This document shows positions 35,093 through 43,169 of a stretch of 43,169 nucleotides of DNA, piece by piece; positions within the stretch are counted from its first letter, which is position 1; every line of letters begins with the position of its first letter. Source of the DNA: Desulfobacteraceae bacterium (GTDB taxonomy: Bacteria; Desulfobacterota; DSM-4660; Desulfatiglandales; Desulfatiglandaceae); contig JADHXI010000008.1 of assembly GCA_016783065.1 (NCBI GenBank), positions 1 to 43,169 on the forward strand. Reading direction: 5' to 3'. A program made the translations under genes and the position numbers. The notes beneath the pieces are model-generated. The model saw only the letters and a program-made list of their open reading frames with translations. It was not told the origin of the DNA and did not search any database.

Positions 35093-36736
35093 ATGGAACA
35101 ATTGATGAAATCAAAACGGATTTTTCCACTTAAGCTGGTCACCTTTTCATTGATAGCAGGCATATGCCTTGGTTTTGCGGCTATGGGATTCGCCGGTGAA
35201 TCGATTGTGGGCGAGGACGTGTACAAATACAGCGACAAAAACGCGGTATATGGAGGGACCCTTCGTACGCAGGAGCCTGCTATTAGGTCCCTCGATCCGC
35301 ACATGGAGACCGCTGCAGCAACAACCGATTTCGCCAACTTAGTTTACAACGGCCTACTTCGTCTGACACCGGATATGCAGGGTAAAGAGCTCGATCTGGC
35401 AGAAAGCTGGAGACAGATAGACGATCTTACCTATGAATTCAAGCTCCGAAAAGGCGTTCGTTTTCACGACATCCCTCCGGTCAACGGCCGTGAACTAACA
35501 TCAGCAGACGTGAAGTACAGCATCGAACGTATATCAGGCAAGTACGGGAAAAAGTCCAATTTTAAGCATCGTTACTACTTCGAGGATAAGTTGGCCTCTA
35601 TCGAAACACCTGATAAATATACCATCATCTTCAAGACAAAAAAGCCGTACGCACCTTTTATCAACTATATCTCATCTCCGTGGACCATGATCGTACCCAG
35701 GGAAGCAGTTGAAAAATGGGGCAATCTCAAGACGAAGGCCATCGGGTCCGGCCCGTTCATGCTGAAGGAATACGTAAAGGGTTCCCACGTGAGCTTTGTA
35801 AAGCACCCGAAATTTTTCAAGAAAGGCCTGCCATACCTTGATGCCGTCAATATTAAATTTATGCCCAGGCCTGCAACGTTTCTGTCGGCGTTTTTGGCTG
35901 GAAAACTGGATGTTTCAGGTCTTTATTTTTTCCAGGTTCCGACCATAAAAAAGAAAGACCTTGAAGCCAGAGTTTATGAAAGGCCGGGGGCCTACACGAG
36001 GATCGTCAGGACCCCGCCCTGGATCGAGGGCAAAATCCCCCTCAAGCCTCCCTTTGATGACAAGAGGGTCAGACAGGCCATCGCCCATTCTATCGATAAA
36101 GTGAAATTACTCAAGCTGGCCTGGGGCGGTGCAGGTCAAGAGCAGATCGGCCCTGTGCCCCGGCCGTATTACCCATGGGGATTAGGCGAGGAAGATCAGT
36201 GGAAATACAATCCCGAAAAGGCCAAAAAGCTTCTGGCCGAAGCAGGGTACCCCAATGGGTTTTCATGTGAGCTCATGACCTGGAACCTTGCATACATGAC
36301 CCGCCCGGCCCAGGTAATCCAGCAAATGCTCAAGGAGGTCGGCATTAATGTCAATATAAACGCCCTGGAGTTTGCCCAATACTTTAACAAAACTTACAGG
36401 TATCGATACGAGATGGCCTTTCACATTACGACCGCCGGGGTTGACCCTGAAGAGTGGCTTGTCCCTTACTTTGGCAAGTTGGACAAGTCCACATATTACA
36501 AGTGGAGCAACCATGAACTCTGGGATATGATCGAGAAACAGGCACACATTATGGACAAGGAAAAGCGCGTGGCCTATATTAAGGAGATTCAACGAAAGGT
36601 CATGGATGAGGCCATGAGCCAATCCATGTTTACGACAAGGCGTTACACCGCCCTCAAACCCTATGTCCATGAGAAGTTCTACATGCATGAAGGTCAGCGA
36701 CGAATGTATGAATTTACATGGATGGAAAAACACTAA
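35093..36736 (+). CDS. ABC transporter substrate-binding protein, family 5 (peptide/opine/nickel type)
   Basis: Signal-like N-terminus; YGGTLRTQEPAIRSLDPH, LTSADVKYSIERI, RVRQAIAHSIDKVKLLKLAWGGAG. Confidence 0.93.
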   Translation: MEQLMKSKRIFPLKLVTFSLIAGICLGFAAMGFAGESIVGEDVYKYSDKNAVYGGTLRTQEPAIRSLDPHMETAAATTDFANLVYNGLLRLTPDMQGKELDLAESWRQIDDLTYEFKLRKGVRFHDIPPVNGRELTSADVKYSIERISGKYGKKSNFKHRYYFEDKLASIETPDKYTIIFKTKKPYAPFINYISSPWTMIVPREAVEKWGNLKTKAIGSGPFMLKEYVKGSHVSFVKHPKFFKKGLPYLDAVNIKFMPRPATFLSAFLAGKLDVSGLYFFQVPTIKKKDLEARVYERPGAYTRIVRTPPWIEGKIPLKPPFDDKRVRQAIAHSIDKVKLLKLAWGGAGQEQIGPVPRPYYPWGLGEEDQWKYNPEKAKKLLAEAGYPNGFSCELMTWNLAYMTRPAQVIQQMLKEVGINVNINALEFAQYFNKTYRYRYEMAFHITTAGVDPEEWLVPYFGKLDKSTYYKWSNHELWDMIEKQAHIMDKEKRVAYIKEIQRKVMDEAMSQSMFTTRRYTALKPYVHEKFYMHEGQRRMYEFTWMEKH

Positions 36737-36774
36737 AACCATCATTTCTTGAGCTGCCGGCGCTGATGGTGCCG

Positions 36775-36799
36775 ACGGCCTGTTTTATCAGGCCGTTTT
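36775..36799 (+). terminator. Stem-loop plus short T run between SBP and permease genes (attenuator-like)
   Basis: ACGGCCTG-ttttat-CAGGCCGT-TTT. Confidence 0.6.
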
Positions 36800-36808
36800 G
36801 AGCGTGCG

Positions 36809-37753
36809 ATGAGAAAATATGTCATCAGACGGGTTTTGCTGCTCGTTCCTACCGTTATTTTGCTCTCATTTCTGGTCTTTGGCATCATACGCCTGATACC
36901 CGGTGATGCCGTTGAATTGATGGTATCCGAGGGGGGGTTCGCAGACGATACAAAAGAACTCAGGGAGATGTTGGGGCTGGATCAGCCTATTTTTGTACAA
37001 TACTTTAAATATATGAAAGGGGTATTTAAGGGCGACCTGGGGATCTCTCTCTGGAGCGGGGAACCCGTCTTGTCAGAGATTTCCAGGCGGCTGCCTATCA
37101 GCTTTGAACTGGCCTTAATGGCTCTTATATGGACTTTCCTCCTGGGCATACCCATCGGTGTAATTTCGGCTCTAAAACAGGATACAGGAACGGATTACGC
37201 TTTGCGATCGTTCGCAATTGCGGGTCTTTCCATACCCGGATTTTGGATCGCGACCCTGATTCTGGTTTTTGGCGCCATCTGGTTCAAGTGGGTTCCACCC
37301 ATGGACTACATACCGTTCAGGGAAGACCCCATTCAAAATCTTTCGCAACTCGTGGTGCCTTCCCTTGTCCTTTCGTTGGCCCTGTCAGCAGGCATTATGA
37401 GGATGACCAGGACCATGATGCTGGAGGTGATGCGAGAGGACTACATACGAACGGCTAGGGCCAAGGGACTCACGGGCTGGACTGTGGTCATCCGCCATTC
37501 CTTGAAAAACGCCATGATCCCGGTTGTCAGCATCATGGGGATACAACTCGCCTTTCTGGTGGGCGGAACCGTCATCATGGAGAGTATTTTTGTCCTTCCA
37601 GGTATGGGAAAATATCTGCTTGACGCCATCACATGGCGGGACTATCCGGTAATACAGGGAATCAATCTCTTCATTTGCACTTTGATCATTACGATCAACC
37701 TTTGTGTAGATTTATTGTATGGATTTTTGGATCCCAGAATTCGATATAGGTAG
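36809..37753 (+). CDS. ABC transporter permease (DppB-like)
   Basis: FGIIRLIPGDAVELM, EDYIRTARAKGLTGWTVVIRHSLKNAMIPVVSIMG. Confidence 0.93.
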   Translation: MRKYVIRRVLLLVPTVILLSFLVFGIIRLIPGDAVELMVSEGGFADDTKELREMLGLDQPIFVQYFKYMKGVFKGDLGISLWSGEPVLSEISRRLPISFELALMALIWTFLLGIPIGVISALKQDTGTDYALRSFAIAGLSIPGFWIATLILVFGAIWFKWVPPMDYIPFREDPIQNLSQLVVPSLVLSLALSAGIMRMTRTMMLEVMREDYIRTARAKGLTGWTVVIRHSLKNAMIPVVSIMGIQLAFLVGGTVIMESIFVLPGMGKYLLDAITWRDYPVIQGINLFICTLIITINLCVDLLYGFLDPRIRYR

Positions 37754-37789
37754 AACAAATCTCAAGAACCTCCTTTACGGACATAAAAC

Positions 37790-38728
37790 ATGAACGAAGC
37801 AGTAAAATTGAATCAAAGTGAACGTTTAGAATTTCAACTCGAGCAGATCGAACCTCCGAAAAGGCACCATTGGATTTTGGATCTTTTTATCCAGTTGGTG
37901 AAGACCAAGCCCCTTGGTGCCTTTGGGGGCCTCCTGGTACTTTGCATGGTAATAACTGCTGTCCTGGCTCCTGTCATCGCCCCATATGGGCCTGACGAAA
38001 TTCATGGGGAAAAGGTTGTCCAGCCGCCCAGCAGTACCTTTGTGTTCGGCACTGACGCACTGGCCCGGGACGTCTTTAGCCGCATTGTATATGGGGCCAG
38101 GGTCTCTTTAATGGTCGGGTTCGGCGCAGTGGGATTGAGCATTCTTCTTTCTACGATAATTGGCATTCTTTCCGGCTACATCGGAGGGTTCTTCGATACC
38201 GTGATCCAGAGATGCGTGGACGCAATAATGTCCTTCCCATGGTTGATTATCATGCTTACGGTCATGGCCATTTTGGGTCCGGGGATAAGGAATGTCATCC
38301 TGGCGCTGGCCCTGGCTGGATTTGCCAGCGGTTCTCGGGTTGTCCGAGGTGCCGTCCTGACTATCAAGGAGAGCGAGTATGTCATGGCCGCCAAGGCTAT
38401 CGGGTGCAAACAGTGGATGGTCATTTTCAGGCACATCCTCCCGAACGTAGCCGCTCCTATCATCGTTCTTGGAACGCTGGGATTGGGAAATGCTATCCTG
38501 GCCGAAGCCGCGCTCAGCTTTCTCGGTTTTGGGGTTCCGCCTCCAGCGCCCTCATTGGGGAGGATGCTCAGTGGAGACGGTCTGGACTATATGCTTCAAG
38601 CCCCTGGTCTGGCTGTCTTCCCCGGGCTGGCCATCAGTATCACCGTTTTTGGATTCAACATGCTGGGCGACGCCCTCAGGGATCTCCTGGATCCCAAACT
38701 GACAGGTGGGTTGGGGGGCAGGAATTAA
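37790..38728 (+). CDS. ABC transporter permease (DppC-like)
   Basis: FGTDALARDVFSRIVYGARVSLMVG, EYVMAAKAIGCKQWMVIFRHILPNVAAPIIV. Confidence 0.93.
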   Translation: MNEAVKLNQSERLEFQLEQIEPPKRHHWILDLFIQLVKTKPLGAFGGLLVLCMVITAVLAPVIAPYGPDEIHGEKVVQPPSSTFVFGTDALARDVFSRIVYGARVSLMVGFGAVGLSILLSTIIGILSGYIGGFFDTVIQRCVDAIMSFPWLIIMLTVMAILGPGIRNVILALALAGFASGSRVVRGAVLTIKESEYVMAAKAIGCKQWMVIFRHILPNVAAPIIVLGTLGLGNAILAEAALSFLGFGVPPPAPSLGRMLSGDGLDYMLQAPGLAVFPGLAISITVFGFNMLGDALRDLLDPKLTGGLGGRN

Positions 38729-38769
38729 CCAATCTTTAATAAATTTATGATCTTAGCCTATGAAAAAAG

Positions 38770-39762
38770 ATGAACCCTGTGAAGGAAAATAGGACGCCGA
38801 TTTTGGAAGTCGACGGCCTGTCGGTCAGGTTTTTTACTCGTGATGGTGAGTTGAACGCTGTACGCGACGTTTCCTTCAACCTCTATCCCGGCGAATCACT
38901 CGGCGTGGTTGGAGAGAGCGGTTGTGGTAAGTCCGTCACGGCCCTCTCCCTCATGAAGCTGATACCCATTCCGCCCGGAAATCTGGAAGCACGCAGACTC
39001 CACTTCAATGGAGTGAATCTACTCCGAGCCTCAGAGAAAAAAATGAGGGACATCCGCGGAAACCGGATCTCCATGGTCTTTCAAGATCCTATGACATCGT
39101 TGAACCCTGTCCTGACTGTCTGGAAACAGATGGGCGAGATTCTTGAACTGCACATGGGGCTCAAGGGTGGGGAGCTGAAGGACCGCTGCATTGAATTGTT
39201 GGGGATGGTAGGTATCTCTGAACCACACATGCGCTTGAAGTCCTATCCTCATCAGCTAAGTGGGGGAATGAGGCAACGGGTCATGATCGCCATGGCCCTT
39301 TCTTGTAATCCCAGCATACTTCTGGCTGATGAACCCACGACGGCACTGGATGTCACCATTCAGGATCAGATCCTCCGTCTTATCCAATCTCTGGCCAAGG
39401 ACCTGGAGGCGGCCACAATCCTGATCACCCACAACTTTGGCGCTGTGGCTGGGATGACGGATCGTATCATGGTTATGTATGCCGGAAAGATCGTTGAGAC
39501 GGCCCCCACAATGGAGCTCTTTCACAATCCCCTTCATCCCTATACCCGGGGTCTCCTTCAATCCATTCCTCGGGCGGATAGGGAGACCCAGGAAAGGCTT
39601 TTTTCCATTGAGGGGATGCCTCCCGACCTGTTGCGCACACGTATCCAGGGTTGCAGTTTTGCACCGAGATGCGAATTTACAACGCAAGACTGTACGATGC
39701 ATCTGCCTCCCTTAGAGAAGGTAGTGCAAGATCATCATGTCTCATGCTGGAAGGCGAAATGA
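38770..39762 (+). CDS. ABC transporter ATP-binding protein (DppD-like)
   Basis: [55 protein letters not shown]. Confidence 0.95.
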   Translation: MNPVKENRTPILEVDGLSVRFFTRDGELNAVRDVSFNLYPGESLGVVGESGCGKSVTALSLMKLIPIPPGNLEARRLHFNGVNLLRASEKKMRDIRGNRISMVFQDPMTSLNPVLTVWKQMGEILELHMGLKGGELKDRCIELLGMVGISEPHMRLKSYPHQLSGGMRQRVMIAMALSCNPSILLADEPTTALDVTIQDQILRLIQSLAKDLEAATILITHNFGAVAGMTDRIMVMYAGKIVETAPTMELFHNPLHPYTRGLLQSIPRADRETQERLFSIEGMPPDLLRTRIQGCSFAPRCEFTTQDCTMHLPPLEKVVQDHHVSCWKAK

Positions 39763-40748
39763 TGGAAGCCAGAGACAACGGGTTTCTAAATGTCAAAGAC
39801 CTGAAAGTTCATTTTTCCTTGAAGGCCGGAGCGCTTCCGGGAGAGAAACGAGTCGCAATTAAGGCGGTCGATGGGGTCAACCTCAGGCTGAATGAAGGAG
39901 AGACCCTCGGGCTCGTGGGAGAGAGTGGGTGCGGAAAGTCAACCACGGCAAAGGGAATTCTTCAGCTCGAAAGACCGACAAGCGGACAGATATTCTTTCG
40001 AAACGAGGATCTCTGTCTCTTGAAAGGGGAGGCCCTGAGAAAGAAACGCAAGCACATTCAGATGATCTTCCAGGATCCCTATGCCTGTCTCAATCCTCGC
40101 ATGACCGTGCGAAAGATCATCGAGGAGCCCATGTGGGTTCATGGCGTGCACAAGAACGCTGGCGAAAGAAAGGAGAGGGTCCTGGAGATGATGCGATATG
40201 TTGGGCTGAATCCCACGGACGTGCATCGCTATCCCCATGAGTTCAGCGGAGGCCAAAGGCAGCGCATTGGTGTAGCCAGGGCACTGGCAGTGCGTCCGGA
40301 ATTCATTGTTTGCGACGAGCCGGTGTCGGCTCTGGATGTATCAATACAGGCCCAGATCATCAATCTGCTGGAGGACCTCAGGGAACAATTTCACCTGTCT
40401 TATCTCTTTATCTCTCACGACCTATCGGTGGTCAGGCACATCTCTCACCGTGTGGCCGTGATGTATTTGGGTGTTGTCGTGGAACTTGCTGAGAAAAATG
40501 AGCTGTATTCCCACCCGGTACACCCCTATACCAAGGCACTGCTTTCATCCATTCCCATCCCGGATCCAGCCGCCGAGGCAAAAAGGACCAGTTTAGCCCT
40601 CGAAGGCGAACCCCCCAGCCCCATTAGACCGCCCAAAGGCTGTAAGTTTCATCCGAGGTGCTCGAGAAGGGAAAAGATCTGCTCTGAGGCTGAGCCCCTA
40701 TGGCAAGAGATTGCTTCAGGACATTTTTCTTTGTGTCATCATCTTTGA
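39759..40748 (+). CDS. ABC transporter ATP-binding protein (DppF-like)
   Basis: [53 protein letters not shown]; start set to ATG 39759 (ATGA overlap). Confidence 0.95.
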   Translation: MMEARDNGFLNVKDLKVHFSLKAGALPGEKRVAIKAVDGVNLRLNEGETLGLVGESGCGKSTTAKGILQLERPTSGQIFFRNEDLCLLKGEALRKKRKHIQMIFQDPYACLNPRMTVRKIIEEPMWVHGVHKNAGERKERVLEMMRYVGLNPTDVHRYPHEFSGGQRQRIGVARALAVRPEFIVCDEPVSALDVSIQAQIINLLEDLREQFHLSYLFISHDLSVVRHISHRVAVMYLGVVVELAEKNELYSHPVHPYTKALLSSIPIPDPAAEAKRTSLALEGEPPSPIRPPKGCKFHPRCSRREKICSEAEPLWQEIASGHFSLCHHL

Positions 40749-41159
40749 TATCGATTTCGAAAACAGTTGTCTCCAGACCTAGCATGAGATCTGAGGTTTT
40801 GTAGATAATGGTCCCATGGGGTAGGGAAGAACGGGAAAAAATAGCAGTTTCGGACCTCTAGCTCGATTGAAGACTTCATGATACATCTGTTTGATATTCC
40901 AACCAAAAAGTGAAACTTAGGTCTGGCAGTTTTGCATGGTTTTGGCGGATGTGCTATGCAGGATCATGCACGCATTGTTGACCCGCGACCGGATGAGTCA
41001 GAAGTTACTCCGCCCCCATATGCGGTTGGGGGAACACCCGATCATCCCTCTGTCCCTGGCCACATTTCCGGATATGTAAGTCATAGCTGGGTAATATTAT
41101 GGTCACTTCAATGAAGATGGGGTTGTTGGGGTTGCTCTTAATTTTGGAAGTTACATAAA

Positions 41160-41831
41160 ATGAACGCAGTCATTGTAAGCGACTTGCACATAGGGTCTCG
41201 ATACTTTTTATGTCAGGGATTTGGACGCTTTCTCGGGAACGTTCCCGAGGATTACGAACTTATTCTGAATGGGGACATCATTGACAATCCTTATGCTAAA
41301 TTGAAGCCATCCCACCAGAGGATCATGGACCTTATTGAGCAAGTTTCTTGCAGTCAGAAGATTGTTTGGGTACAGGGGAATCATGACAACGGTTATATCC
41401 CAAAGGGGTTTGGAAAAGTACATTTTAAGCGCCTCCACCACATAGAAGATAGCCTATTAATCGCTCATGGCGATGATTTTGATGGGATCATGCCCAGGAA
41501 CCGAACATTCATAAAAGCCTTCAAGATGATGCACAATTTAAGGGTAAGATTGGGGGCAAAACCGGTGCACGTGGCCAAATATGCCAAAAAATGGGCACCC
41601 TTCTACAAGGTCCTGCGTAAGAATGTAATGATGAACGCTGTGAATTGTGCCATAGAAAATGGGTATAAATCGGTCATCTGTGGCCATACTCACTATCCGG
41701 AGGATAGGGTTTTCAGAGGTGTCAGGTACATAAACACTGGGGCTTGGACCGAATTCCCAGCATTTTACCTTTTGGTTACGGCTTATGAAATGACTCTAAA
41801 GACGATAGACGATTCGTTTACGGTCCTATAA
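41160..41831 (+). CDS. Metallophosphoesterase (LpxH-like)
   Basis: MNAVIVSDLHIGSRYF, LNGDIIDNP, WVQGNHDNGYIPKGF, SVICGHTHYPED. Confidence 0.88.
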   Translation: MNAVIVSDLHIGSRYFLCQGFGRFLGNVPEDYELILNGDIIDNPYAKLKPSHQRIMDLIEQVSCSQKIVWVQGNHDNGYIPKGFGKVHFKRLHHIEDSLLIAHGDDFDGIMPRNRTFIKAFKMMHNLRVRLGAKPVHVAKYAKKWAPFYKVLRKNVMMNAVNCAIENGYKSVICGHTHYPEDRVFRGVRYINTGAWTEFPAFYLLVTAYEMTLKTIDDSFTVL

Positions 41832-41956
41832 TTGGCAAATCTGGAAAGTTGAAAAAAGTGAAGGATTCCGGATTAATACATCCATAGATCTTGCCGTTTC
41901 ACATGTGTAAGATAATGAAGGCCAATACTTCAAGAAAGCCGATAAGACAAAGGAGA

Positions 41957-42142
41957 TCAAAACTCCTTCATTGCCTTACGGCGCCTCTTTTGCGCCTTAG
42001 CCTGTTTTTTCTTCCGCTTTACGCTTGGCTTATCATAAAAGCGTCTATCCTTGATTTCAGCGAAAAAGCCCTCCTGGGTCAACTTTCTTTTAAGAGCTCT
42101 AATGGCTTTTTCTATCTGATTATCTTTGACAATTACCTTCAT
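41957..42142 (-). CDS. rpsU: 30S ribosomal protein S21
   Basis: MKVIVKDNQIEKAIRALKRKLTQEGFFAEIKDRRFYDKPSVKRKKKQAKAQKRRRK. Confidence 0.95.
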   Translation of the reverse strand: MKVIVKDNQIEKAIRALKRKLTQEGFFAEIKDRRFYDKPSVKRKKKQAKAQKRRRKAMKEF

Positions 42143-42228
42143 GTTTCAATTCCAGGTTGATGGAAATCACTTATTTTTGGCTAAAGAATACTCTTCCTTG
42201 TGAGTACCGAATTCTATACCAAATTTGA

Positions 42229-42840
42229 TCAGGCCACAAGTCGTAAACCTTCCGTTCTATCCAGATCTATTCTTTCAAGGAGGAATTTTTCAAAGATGGA
42301 GTCTTTAGAGGAATCCGAGAGAAATTCGGGGAACGTATTTCGGAGTGCAATAGCAGCTACATGTTCTGAAGGCGAGAAGTCTGATCGAATTGTTCTGAAC
42401 CAGGAACCGAAAGAAGAAAAAACAAGTTGGGGGAATGCTGCTGAGAGGTATTGCAAATTTTTCTTGCCAGAAAAGCTTGCGACCACTTTCTTCAATTGTT
42501 TTGCTTTTCTTGTTATAGCCTGCTCAGTGGGGATCTCTTCAAGTTTGGCCTTTATGGATCTATTTTCGGCCTTCAGTGAATCCTGCCTTTCTCGATGTTT
42601 GACCATCTCTTCATTAATGTCTGGATCTATGCCGTATTCGTTTATTGCTTCAATAAGGTTCCGCTTTGCCTTCTTGATCTTAGCCAGTTCCTTCTCATTG
42701 TCGGCAATCTGTTCCTTGAGTTCCTTTATTTCCTCTAGGTTTGGGATGGCCCTTTTTGCCGCCTTTCCATTCTTGAGAATTTCAGAGAGCATCTCCTGGA
42801 ACGATGGCCGATCCTTGAGCTTGGTTGTCCTGAAACTCAT
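42229..42840 (-). CDS. Hypothetical coiled-coil protein
   Basis: 203 aa with heptad-like segment EEIKELKEQIADNEKELAKIKKAKRNLIEAINEYG. Confidence 0.6.
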   Translation of the reverse strand: MSFRTTKLKDRPSFQEMLSEILKNGKAAKRAIPNLEEIKELKEQIADNEKELAKIKKAKRNLIEAINEYGIDPDINEEMVKHRERQDSLKAENRSIKAKLEEIPTEQAITRKAKQLKKVVASFSGKKNLQYLSAAFPQLVFSSFGSWFRTIRSDFSPSEHVAAIALRNTFPEFLSDSSKDSIFEKFLLERIDLDRTEGLRLVA

Positions 42841-43068
42841 CCCAGATCCTCCCGGTTCGCTGCTTTTGTCCGTTTTCCCGAATGCCAGAATTGCGAGCAG
42901 GGCGAGATGATATGGAACGAAGTAACACGGGTTAACGGACCGGAAGGTGAGCTATTGTCAGTTTTTGAATTTACTCTTTTAAAGTCTTGGGTGAAAGACA
43001 ACGCCGTGATGTATGAAAAACCTATAGGAAATGTGTGCATTTTGCTGTCGAGCTCGCAGATAAATTTG

Positions 43069-43169
43069 CTAGTCAATCATAACCTCCTTGAGAATTGAGA
43101 GATTGTCCAGAGCCTTCCCAGCACCGAGAACAACATCAGAAAGTGGATCTTGGGTAACAGTCACAGGAA
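43069..43169 (-). CDS. mreB: C-terminal fragment of rod shape-determining protein MreB, truncated by the window edge
   Basis: Reverse complement from 43167 reads PVTVTQDPLSDVVLGAGKALDNLSILKEVMID-stop(TAG 43069-43071), matching MreB C-termini (DPLxxVVxGxGxxLxxL). Confidence 0.8.
   Translation of the reverse strand, partial: PVTVTQDPLSDVVLGAGKALDNLSILKEVMID

Noticed and set aside
42200-42910. 236-aa plus-strand ORF
   Set aside because: Almost entirely antisense to the coiled-coil ORF; Ser/Phe-rich shadow translation.
42837-43076. ORF 79 aa minus, with ATGA overlap to the coiled-coil gene
   Set aside because: Extends into the MreB 3' end, has no recognisable family and atypical composition; an upstream leader of 42840 is more likely.

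Overview
The window looks like a deltaproteobacterial-type genome segment; this is inferred from gene content only. It has four parts. (1) About 1-10.4 kb is a minus-strand operon resembling a methylation/helicase anti-phage island: an XRE-HTH + SNF2 helicase + DUF3883-like fusion, an AlbA_2/Schlafen-type ATP-binding protein, a DUF1156 adenine methyltransferase, an AAA (OLD-like) ATPase with a TOPRIM-like partner, and the 5' end of a DUF499-type ATPase running off the left edge (absent from the ORF track). (2) About 11-33 kb is a catabolic-looking mosaic: two 4-OT-type tautomerases, C_GCAxxG_C_C protein, HIBADH-like dehydrogenase, IorAB, two SDRs, cyclase, GlcD/GlcF-like pair, creatininase, UPF0261/Tm-1-like, B12-radical SAM, ketopantoate-reductase-like protein and an MFS carrier. 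(3) About 33-35 kb is a small accessory segment: P-loop kinase, HTH protein, and a Nif11-like leader peptide ORF between diverged direct repeats. (4) About 35-43 kb is a complete Dpp/Opp-type ABC operon, then a metallophosphoesterase, rpsU and the C-terminus of MreB (right edge, absent from the ORF track). The most unusual signal is intergenic. At least five sequence-unrelated repeat families share one layout: short 7-10-nt units in tandem, a core, then the same units inverted. Two of them are present as long duplicated copies (about 230-345 bp) bracketing gene modules, with 31-bp GC-rich palindromes nested in or near them. One encloses a decayed GxxExxY gene. A separate 250-bp long inverted repeat lies upstream of the ketopantoate-reductase-like gene. 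All family names come from reading sequences by eye; no searches were run.
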